Of a stretch of DNA of 64,000 nucleotides, positions 55,506 to 64,000 are shown piece after piece. Source of the DNA: Micromussa lordhowensis (taxonomy: Eukaryota; Cnidaria; Anthozoa; Scleractinia; Lobophylliidae); assembly GCA_964020085.1 (NCBI GenBank), contig OZ026601.1:16050030-16114029 (forward strand), in the 5' to 3' direction. Numbering within the stretch: position 1 is the first letter of the stretch; the number at the start of each line of letters is the position of its first letter. The notes beneath the pieces were generated by a model that searched no databases, was not told the DNA's origin, and worked only from the letters and a program-made list of their open reading frames with translations. The position numbers were made by a program, and so were the translations under genes.

Positions 55506-58030
55506 TCATGACTGTAGCTGGCGATTGTTTAGCCGTCTTTCGTATTTCAGCCGATTAACTAGTTGTTCGATAGTAAATTTGTGAAGAAGGTCCTGCCCCT
55601 CGTTTTCTTTTTCAAGAAGTTTCTTGATGTGTGGCTTTGAGATGACTCCTCCCCTTACCATTACACCACACACTCGGAGAAGGAATTTCCTTTCCTCGTC
55701 GCTGAAAATGTTTCTGCTTAGGTAGCTGGGATTTGATGGCAGAACAACATCTGATGAGCTATCGGTACTTTTGTCAGCTGATGTTTCAAAAAAGCGACTC
55801 ATTTTATCACTAAGATTTTCTGTCTGTTCTGGGGGCTTACATGAAGGATTGCTGCTCGTGTTTCGCGCCTCGTCGTGCTTGGGATCTTTGAACTGCCATT
55901 CACTTCTAACCTTGTCACACACTCTCTTTGCATCTAAATGTTGCAGGGTGGGGTGCTCACTTATTTTATCCCTTACAACCTCCAGTGTAATTGACTTACT
56001 TTTTCTGTTATCAGAGAAGAGCTCCTTGAGAGCAGCCACCTCCTCCTCTTTCCATGACAGACGTTCCTTTCTCGAGCTTTCATGAAGCGAGTCATTGTCT
56101 TTGGTTACTGCTGATGTTTCCTGTTCTGGCACAGGCACTTTCTTCGATATTCTCATTATAGAGGCCAGGTTATTTGCTGCTTGGACGCACGCGTCTTCTT
56201 TTTGACGTAGACGATAGAACCGTTCTGCAGTGGTTCTCTTGTGACCCATAAGATCAGCTAGATCATCTTTCATTGTTTCGTGATCTTTATGTACCTTTGT
56301 TACTGTTGACTTCCGGAATATTGTTGAAGAAACATGTGCTTCCAACCCTGCCTTTTTCCAAGGAGCATTGATGGCAGTAGAGATTTGTCCAGACTCAAGT
56401 TTTGCTCCGCTCCAGGACAAAAACACAGGCATTGACTTGTCATCGTTGCTCTTGCTCTCTGAATTTGAAACTTGATGACGCACTTCACTGATGTAAACTT
56501 TAAGATATGAGAATAAAGTTGGAGATAGCACAACCCTGGCAGGACCTTGAGTGTCTGCAGTTTTGTGCTTGGTGACTTTTATCACCATGCTTCCTTGCTC
56601 GGCCTTCTTGGCTTTTTCAAACTCTCCAATCGTCATATTGGCCAAAACTCCAGATCGGTGGGCATTTGCAATTGTAATTTCTGTTAAAATAAAATCTCTT
56701 ATAAGCGTGTAAATCGACTGATTGATTTGTAAGGAGTTTGCTCCACTAAGTTGGCCAATGTAAGCAACTGCTTTCCGAGTTGATTCACTATTTTCAAACG
56801 TGGACACCATTGATGGTGTAACTAACTTCTCAAGATCTTCATTCTGCTTTTCTAAGTGACGGCGGTTACTGTCCTTTCGGTAGGACGATGACCATAGACG
56901 TGCTTTCTCTGCAACTTTCTGAACAATGACTGGATCAACTTGAATGCATTCTGGATTCTCTGTTAGAACGAAAGAGCAAAAGTTCCTCACACTTAAGTGA
57001 GCTTGTATTTTTCCTCTGCGTGATCTCTCAGAAATTTGTCACGAACCAGGGATTTGTTAAACAAAGATGACAAACGTTCCTCTGGATCAATTATGGAAAG
57101 GATCTTGCGTAACTGCGAGCAGTGCTGTTTTGCCATTTTCTGATCCCTCCTTCCACCATCCGTTGTTTGCAGCCACTGGCAAAACCGCTTAAAAATCTCT
57201 ACATTCTCCTTGTCTTCTTGGAATTCTTCAGTTTCTTCATTTTCAACTTCATGCTCATCATCTTCTTCGTCTTCGTATGGGCCTAGATGTAGTAGATCTT
57301 GAACAGACCCATCCTCCATACTTGCTTCCTCTGTTAATATGTTATTATACATCCTGGTATCGGATCAGAAATATTTTTTCCTCTGTTAAGTTGCTGAATG
57401 AGCCTTTACCTTTAACTCTGGGGTTGCCTTGTGTGGTGCGCGATGATTGCCAGGTCTTGAGGGAGCGGGCTTCTCGTAATAGTTGTTTGTAATCAGGAGA
57501 GCCTTTTTTTCTTTCTTTGTGAACTTGCTGAATATGATTTGCCAGGCGCTTAACAACTGAATTGCACCCATTTACAGGACACCTTCGATGTTGGTGATAA
57601 TCTTTTCTTTTTTTCTCCTGTACGGTTTTTCCAGGCGATTGCTCCACTTTCTTTTCACTGAATTTTGGAAGGAAGCTTTTCCTTAGTCCAAATCTGGAGG
57701 TGGCCTTCTTTGCCTTTTCCTTGGTCCATTTGTGGACATCTCTTAAGTGGCGTGGGAGGTGAATCACTTTTGATTTACAGCCGTTTAATGGGCAGCTGTG
57801 CGAAGCTCTTTGAACTCGCTTCTTTGACTTCTTTATCTTTGCACCATGTAAATCATCCTTATCTTCACTGTTGCTTTCCCAGCCAGTGCTAAAGGGATAT
57901 TCGTCACTGTCCACTGAACTACTTTCTTCTATACTAGCTGAATCGTATTCGTCACCTTTAATTTCATCACTAGAAACACGGACTTCAGCCATCCAAGCAT
58001 TTCGGAGATCTTCTAGGTGGTGCGTGTTCT
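55506..58030 (-). pseudogene. Second zinc-finger tyrosine recombinase (Crypton-like), frameshifted
   Basis: An exon from about 58030 (acceptor AACTCTAG) to 57410 encodes a Ser-rich acidic start and two fingers (CKSKVIHLPRHLRDVH; CNSVVKRLANHIQQVH). A 79-bp intron (57409-57331) joins in phase to an acidic stretch and the recombinase N-terminal part. Near 57003 the frame shifts and about ten residues present in the 18.7-kb copy appear lost. The core continues at 56990-55506 with NAHRSGV (Arg), VTKHKT (Lys), STIFRK (Arg), LMGHKRTTAERFYRL (His, Tyr) and a Myb-like tail (LSWKEEEVAALKELF). Domain order is the same as in the 18.7-kb copy, so the two are diverged paralogues, not recent duplicates. Any upstream first exon was not found. 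Confidence 0.75.
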
Positions 58031-59855
58031 AGAGTTTGAAAGACAATAAGCACTTGTTAATATCTTGTTTACAAGGAAAGAACACTTGCTATTGAAGTAA
58101 AAGTCTCACAAAAATTGAAGGACGCTGACACGAAAATTTTTCAGTAGATATATATATGTATACATTTTAATTTTTACTGCAATCAGATAATGAGTTACTT
58201 TTGTCAGAAAAAATAAATTGGGGGTCACCGACTTCGTTTCAGAGATAAAGCGCGTGGAAACCTACTGAAAAATTGGCGCATGTAATTCATTATGGTCTAA
58301 TGGGGTTTATAGTTAAAATATCGAAGGTGAGGCAACAGAGGCAAACGATCTTAGTCGTATTTCATAGAAGTTGGTCTGTTGCGTAAATAATTCGAAATGT
58401 CGCCATCTTTGTCACAAAACTTAGCCTTTCAAGAGGCATTCAAAACTGCAGCACAGATAAACAAAGAGCTTAAAAGAACGTAATTTGATGGCGCATTTTG
58501 CAAAACATTCAACTTTCTAATTGACGGATTTTTTTCCATTTTTTCGTTGAACGAAGAAAATCGGTAGAAAATAATGACCCATCAAAAGAAAAACAGGGGT
58601 CGCCAAACGTCCAAAATCATTAAACCAAGGCAAAGCTATAGCAATGGCCATCTGCCCTATCATCTCTTCATTTTATTACTTAGCGCGCGTTCGATGCATG
58701 ATGTAGAGTGTGAATTTGCGTGCCTAGTAAGAAACAAAAATCCGTACGCGCGCTGTTTTCAAGGAAACCCCCACAAAGCTTACATCAGTAGAAAGGCTGC
58801 AAAATTTTGAATTTGATAAAATTATATTGTTTTGCTCACTACTTTCCTAAGGCGGCAGAAGTCGTCAACGCCAAAACGACCGACTGAAATTCAGAATTAA
58901 TCGGGTATCAAATTCGATCGTTGATGCAAAACAACTGTGCAGTGTTAATCACAAAGCACTAATCTCTCAAAGGGTGTCAGCATTTTTTTATGTTATTAGT
59001 CATCTCTTTATAGATCTCTCCATGATTGTTAGAGGTCACCATGAGAAAAGTATTTGAAATAAAAGAATTCGCCCTCACCATGGAAAACCGTCGATTCTAC
59101 ATACCCTATTAATTCACTTAAAGATTAGGTGCCCTCTAGAAAAACAAGTGCAAATTTCGCCTTCTAAAGATTTATAAACATGTCCTGCCTTCTCAGAGGG
59201 ACATGCCACTTAAAAAGCCACCAGCCAATGAAATAACAGAACCCCTAGTGTTCACAGTATGAATAGTTGAACTTCGCGTTAAAGCAATAGTGTTACAGTC
59301 ACGTTTTAGGCGCACACGTTTTAGGCCGGTGGTCAACAATAATCCACAAAACAGAAGGAAAGAAACTGAGGAGCAATTGCCGAAGCGTGAATACAAGAAG
59401 GCGCTCTTGACGGACATCAAATCTGAATTTGAAAGTATTTGATAAAGGATGTCTGGATTAAGCCGTTTGCCATAAAAAGGTTGCCGAGGAGTGGATATGA
59501 CACCTTGACGGTTTGTTAACTTTTAATAAAAAATCTTTTTTTCCCAATAACTCGCGCGCGTTTTAATATTTTATTTTCAAATTTATTTTATTTTCAATGT
59601 TACCTTAAATAATGAACATTAATTTGGTTGAAAAAATAAATGGCAAAAGTAGCCCTGCGAAGGTTTGGAGTAACCTTAACAGCTTTAAAAGTACTGTGAG
59701 AGCAGTGATGGATCTAGGGGAGGCACCTGCCCCCTCCCTCCTCATGGGCAAACATTTTTTTGGGACCCACTTTAATTTAAGGTCCTAAGGGCATTGAAAT
59801 TTTGTGCGCCCCACCTTGGAATGAAGTCTGGATTCACCACTGGCGAGTATATACA
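58031..59855. other. Spacer without recognised gene
   Basis: No ORF with coding composition and no clear repeat. It may include the 5' flank or first intron of the recombinase at 55.5-58.0 kb. Confidence 0.45.
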
Positions 59856-60027
59856 TCTATGGCTAGGAGGGAGAAGTATATTAAATAGCGCATAAATTTT
59901 TTAATTTGCATGTGCATTGTACACTCACCTGTTCAACTAGTCTATGGCTAGGAGGGAGAAGTACATTAAATAGCGCATAAAACTTTTAATTTGCATGTGC
60001 ATTGTACACTCACCTGTTCAACTAGTC
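59856..60027 (+). repeat. Two tandem ~86-bp units
   Basis: TCTATGGCTAGGAGGGAGAA...GTTCAACTAG occurs at about 59856-59940 and again at 59941-60027 with one or two changes. Confidence 0.9.
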
Positions 60028-62097
60028 TTTTGTTTCCTGTAATAAGAGCAAATCCTCTTTAGCCATTTGTTGTTAGAAACCTAAAAATCAGGGCACACTG
60101 TGAGCAACATGTTTAAAACAAATAGAAGATGTATAATACAATTGTATCTGCCATATACTTCAGTATATATAAGCCATACTTGATTTCAAACAAAGAAATC
60201 CATACTTGTAAATAAATACAATGGTAGCCTATTTCCTTGATTACAAGCCAATAATGAAAACAGCAACAATAACAATTTGTGTCTGTTTACGGAAAGGATT
60301 CCCCCTTAAGGCTGGGATGACTGGCAATTACTGCCTTGACATATCTCAGGTTACTGAGTCTTCAACATTATGAATCTTCCAACTGTTCTGAGAGAACAAA
60401 CTATTGTTAAATATTTTTTTTAATAATAACATGGTTATGACAAGATAAAAGTAAAACGAGACTATTGTCCTGTAAGAATGCTTCTCCTAAACTGGCTTAA
60501 TGTGTTTTTTTCCTTTGTTCTACATTTTAAAACAAATTAAACCATTTTAAAACTATTTTGACATGGAATGCTTCATTGTCTGTAACTGGAAAGTGGGTAA
60601 AATTCATAATATCAATATATGTTTACAGAGAAATGCATGAGTATGACATTATCACTTAAAGTAAAAAGGCTGGTATTACAAGAAATGGAGAGACTTTTGA
60701 TGTCCAAGCTAAACAAAGATGTCTGAACTGTCAACAGCCTCCTATCTAATAGCATCTGATAAATATTAATAAAAATACTCTTGGGACCATCTTGCTGCAT
60801 TGTGTGTCTCATTGTGGCCAGCATATGCATATTAGATGATAATAAGTTGAAAACACTTAAATTGAGTGTTTTGTTTTGGTCTGAGCAAATGGGTATTGCA
60901 TAATGGATAGTTACTGAGTAATCATAACTTGAAAACACTTTCAGTCATAACAAATTACATTACCCTCTTCCCAGGAAATAGCATGAATATTTTTTTGCCC
61001 TTCTAAGCACAAAATACAACTTAAAAAACAAACCTGATGCAGAAGAAAAATGCATGACTAGTATTTGTTAATGATGAAGTTGTGATATATTTGAGAGTTA
61101 ATTTGCCAATATTATGAAACTATGATACCACATTAAAATAGCCAAATGTTTAGTGTACCAAGAAAGGATTACACTTCCAGATATACTAGTAAAAGAATGT
61201 GTATGAGACAGCTGAGTACTAGCCCGAGTTAACTGAAACTAAACCCAATGTAACTTCTTTGAAAATGTGGTTGAGATATCGATATTTTTTATAGATCTGA
61301 CTTGTATTCACTCTTCCAAATTTTACCAGGAATTTCAGGAAATGTGTGTTGTTTATAATAATAACAATAATAATAATAATAATGACGATAATACTAGCTA
61401 TAACAATAACAATAACAGTAAAAAGTGCACTTCAATCAGAAAAGATGATAAACATATAATGCTAAAATGAATAGAGTAGATTCTGATTTTCAGGACATGT
61501 TGAGTCAGTCAAATTTAAATTTATTCCCACAAGCGTTATATGTTTACAATGTTTCGAATGGCGGCTTGACCAAAGTTAAAGATCGATGTGTGTGGACAGA
61601 CATGAACAGAAATCAGAATCTACTGGATGTATAACACTACACAGACTGGGTCAGCTTAATTATCTTGTGGTAGATTCAAATGTTTCTCAGTGGAACCTAC
61701 TTATGGCAAAATACTAATCGCAAAACATACCTACACAAACTTTTTAAATGTGTATCCAATACTCCACTAGAACATCTGTAAGTGCAATCCATAAACACAT
61801 GTTTACTCACCTCAAAGCTTGGTCCAAGAACCCTTCAAATATGAGTCATGATGTGTCCCCATTGACGGAAATTTAGTTTCCGGGTCCTTCAGTCGTTTTG
61901 TGAAGATTATGTTCCATTTTGAAGGAAAAAAATTAACCTTCCGTTCATAATGTTGTTAATAAAGAAAAATGGAGGCCACGTTTGCGCACAATTCAGCGAT
62001 CAGTACGAACCGCTTAGTTGTATAAGCCACTTGGCTTTAAAATCGGAAAGTTTTCTAAGTACTTCTACTTCTGAGTAGCCAAATCCAGCCTCTCGAA
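60028..62097. other. Spacer without recognised gene
   Basis: AT-rich sequence with a short AAT/AAC tract near 61360-61420. ORFs at 60612-60938 and 61267-61470 have no motif or are low complexity. Confidence 0.45.
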
Positions 62098-62450
62098 TAG
62101 TAAACTATTCACAGCAATCTTACCCGCACTCCTATTGAGGTATGGAGGTCTGGCGGCCACCTTCAGATGAAGATATACAGAACAGTAAGCACACTGACAA
62201 ATTGGGAGGAGAGGGAGGGTAAAGGAGATCCGAAGGTGGCTATTGGGAAGGAGTACAGGTTACAGTGTATAAAAGGAGATACATGTAGGAGACGCCTTAT
62301 AGAAAATGCTTGAGTCTTCTATCGAAATGATAATGAATGCATTTGGGGAATACCTCTTATATTCGCTTGGGTTAGACCGCTGTAAATAGTAAACTATTCA
62401 CAGCGATCTTACCCGCACTCCTATTGAGGTATGGAGGTCTGACGGCCACA
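62098..62450 (+). repeat. Direct repeats of ~62 bp downstream of the DIRS-like recombinase
   Basis: TAGTAAACTATTCACAGC(A/G)ATCTTACCCGCACTCC...GGTCTG(G/A)CGGCCAC occurs at 62098-62160 and again at 62386-62448, about 287 bp apart. DIRS-group retroelements such as Ngaro end in split direct repeats, so these may be two of the four repeat segments (inference). Confidence 0.7.
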
Positions 62451-62587
62451 CAGGAATAATACTAGAACACAAGGTACTACGAATAGCCAGCCCAGTAAGC
62501 ATACCCAGCCTCAAAAGAAAATCCCCAAAACTAAAACCCGAAAGAGGAAAAACGTCAAAGGGAAAAGGAAAAACTAAAGGGGAAACC

Positions 62588-63916
62588 TTAGGAAGGAAGT
62601 AGACGTTTAGGGAAGGACGTAGCGGGAAACGCGGTGACGAGATTCTTTAAGTCATTAAAATCAAGATAAACCCGCGAGGCTTCTCGAGACTGAGGCAAGT
62701 AGGAATCTGAAGCAAGCAGGTCACAGGGGGCCCCAGCCCGGAGGACATCGGCCAACTTAAGGTAATATAACGCAGTTTTTGAGTTCATCCAACCAACATG
62801 CGACATAACATCTGCCAGTGGAGAGCCCAACAGGGCTAAGGTAACAGCGCAGCCTGAACGAAAACTATGAAGGGTTTCGCCATTGTCAATATGGGCATCC
62901 CGCAGATACTTTTTAAGGCGGGATTCGGCCGTAGAGCTTAAAAGCGGTTTGTCGACAATGTGGCCCTGTTGATTAGTGGCACGAAATAAAGGGCCACTGG
63001 AGAGACTAATTCCCAATTCTTGAGCAATTGCTACATAAGTCTCAATACCTTTAATAGGGCATAAAGTGGGATTAGGATGACGGCGCATTCCAAAAATATT
63101 GGAGGCGCCATCCCTAAGAGTCTTTCCCCATATGTGATTGAACAAAAATCCATTATCATCTGGGAAGCGAGCGATTTCAGGCGTTTTGACCTGCCCTAGG
63201 TCACCTCCTCTATCTCCGGAGAAGAACAGGGTCTTGAAGAATGCGTGATCTCTAGCAGTAATAAAAATGTCGGTCGGCGTGAGAGAAGTGAGGAGAAGAC
63301 GCTTTTCAAGATGATGTGAGAGTAAGAGTAGCTTGTCCAGGAAAATGGGAGAGGCTTGCTTGGGAGCTACCCGAGCCTGAAGTTGTTCAGCGGTAACCTC
63401 CTTTAGATACTGCTTGACCAGAAGATCAGTAGCTGGATTACCGAGCAAAAGAGTTCGGTTCCAGTCTCCTTGGCGTCCCACCTCGGAAAAGATAGAACGT
63501 AGCTTCCCAATATAGGAATCCACCGTGGAATATGCAAGACGCAAAGGACATAGACAAAGGGATGTGCCCCGTTGACCAAGATAAGGGCATCCGGACTTAT
63601 GAACTTGCGTCTTACCCTTGAGATCCTTAAACACCAGGAACGGACAAACATCCAAGGGGGTAGCATCGAAAAGGTTTTTTTGGCCTGGCAAAGCAAAAAG
63701 GAAGCTTTCTAGTTCAATCTTTAAGGACTGCTTCTGCTTGGAATAGGCTGTTGACAAGTGACTTGATTGGAGGAAGTTAATACGGTCGTCAATAGCAGAG
63801 AGGTTAAAGGTAACGGGCGTCAGGACCAGATTGTGCACACGTCGCCTGGAATAACCACAATTCTGGCAAAAACGGAAGGTATGATCGTTGGCATAATGGC
63901 AAGTTGGGCATGACAC
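62588..63916 (-). CDS. DIRS/Ngaro-like tyrosine recombinase
   Basis: A 442-codon intronless ORF starts with a zinc ribbon (MSCPTCHYANDHTFRFCQNC) and has a core-binding helical region (STVDSYIGKLRSIFSEVGRQ) and a catalytic domain with FFSGDRGGDLG (Arg), TLHSFRSGCAV (HxxR), MSHVGWMNSKTALYYLKL (His and Tyr). All expected catalytic residues are present, so it looks functional. Recombinases of this type integrate circular DNA, as in DIRS-group retroelements, where reverse transcriptase would lie upstream, here beyond the right edge. It might instead be a stand-alone recombinase transposon. The ATG at 63916 precedes the zinc ribbon directly and is the natural start. Confidence 0.75.
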   Translation of the reverse strand: MSCPTCHYANDHTFRFCQNCGYSRRRVHNLVLTPVTFNLSAIDDRINFLQSSHLSTAYSKQKQSLKIELESFLFALPGQKNLFDATPLDVCPFLVFKDLKGKTQVHKSGCPYLGQRGTSLCLCPLRLAYSTVDSYIGKLRSIFSEVGRQGDWNRTLLLGNPATDLLVKQYLKEVTAEQLQARVAPKQASPIFLDKLLLLSHHLEKRLLLTSLTPTDIFITARDHAFFKTLFFSGDRGGDLGQVKTPEIARFPDDNGFLFNHIWGKTLRDGASNIFGMRRHPNPTLCPIKGIETYVAIAQELGISLSSGPLFRATNQQGHIVDKPLLSSTAESRLKKYLRDAHIDNGETLHSFRSGCAVTLALLGSPLADVMSHVGWMNSKTALYYLKLADVLRAGAPCDLLASDSYLPQSREASRVYLDFNDLKNLVTAFPATSFPKRLLPS

Positions 63917-64000
63917 GGCAGGAACAAATAAGCGAGGGACAGGGGGAAGGCCCTAAGGAGAAAGCAAGAAGTATAAACAGTGGAATAAGCGAGAACTCAT

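Noticed and set aside
60612..60938. 108-aa minus-strand ORF
   Set aside because: Composition fits AT-rich non-coding DNA and no domain is visible.
1..64000. tRNA or rRNA genes
   Set aside because: I looked for cloverleaf-like A/B box patterns and rRNA-like conserved blocks and saw none; a covariance-model scan would be decisive.

Overview
The window looks like nuclear DNA of an invertebrate animal, most likely a cnidarian such as a stony coral. It is AT-rich, has spliced genes with GT-AG introns, and combines element families I associate with anthozoans: tnp2/EnSpm-like transposase, BEN protein, integrase-core DNA transposase with a HECT ligase, zinc-finger tyrosine recombinases, BEL/Pao, and a DIRS-like recombinase. 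The organism call is inference. Nearly every recognisable gene belongs to a mobile element. I see no rRNA, tRNA or CRISPR, and no clear host housekeeping gene.

Layout. From 1 to about 10.0 kb lies what I read as an EnSpm/CACTA-like unit: a tnp2 transposase on the minus strand (five exons visible, running off the left edge) head to head with a six-exon BEN-domain gene on the plus strand, followed by a repetitive CCCATA/TATGGG tract. From 10,030 to 41,769 lies a nest of two related DNA transposons. The outer one has terminal inverted repeats (TIRs) built from ATGCAAATTAAAAAT motifs. Its rve/DDE integrase-like transposase (plus strand) and its HECT E3 ligase (minus strand) are both dead. The inner one (about 14,193-39,224) has ~290-bp TIRs built from GTCTCGTC motifs and sits inside an exon of the outer HECT gene. 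It carries the same convergent pair. Its transposase has an uninterrupted spliced frame of 496 aa with D231, D288 and E325 in place, although its last intron has grown to 17.7 kb. That intron holds a zinc-finger tyrosine-recombinase (Crypton-like) gene, a P2X7-like exon, many MITE-like hairpins and a 3'-truncated BEL/Pao retrotransposon. The inner HECT gene is open over 724 codons except for one TGA.

From 41.8 to 52.2 kb there is a 30-bp perfect palindrome, a small unknown spliced gene broken by a 71-bp tandem duplication, an array of GGAACA/TGTTCC dyads, a degenerate superfamily-3 helicase locus (Rep/NS1-like), and a repeat field rich in CCGGAAAATCCG-type motifs with a large inverted repeat. 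From 52 to 64 kb there is a fragment of an unknown gene, a second and frameshifted copy of the zinc-finger tyrosine recombinase, short tandem repeats, and a DIRS/Ngaro-like tyrosine recombinase ORF with a duplicated ~60-bp repeat downstream.

How the parts relate. Nesting gives a relative timeline: outer element first, then a LINE fragment (in an outer HECT intron) and the inner element, then the recombinase and BEL insertions in the inner element's intron. The most unusual biology is an integrase-type transposase paired with a ubiquitin ligase that carries zinc-finger and CUE-like modules, seen twice with unrelated terminal repeats, and a left terminus of the inner element that seems to have captured a copy of the flanking DNA from its right end.
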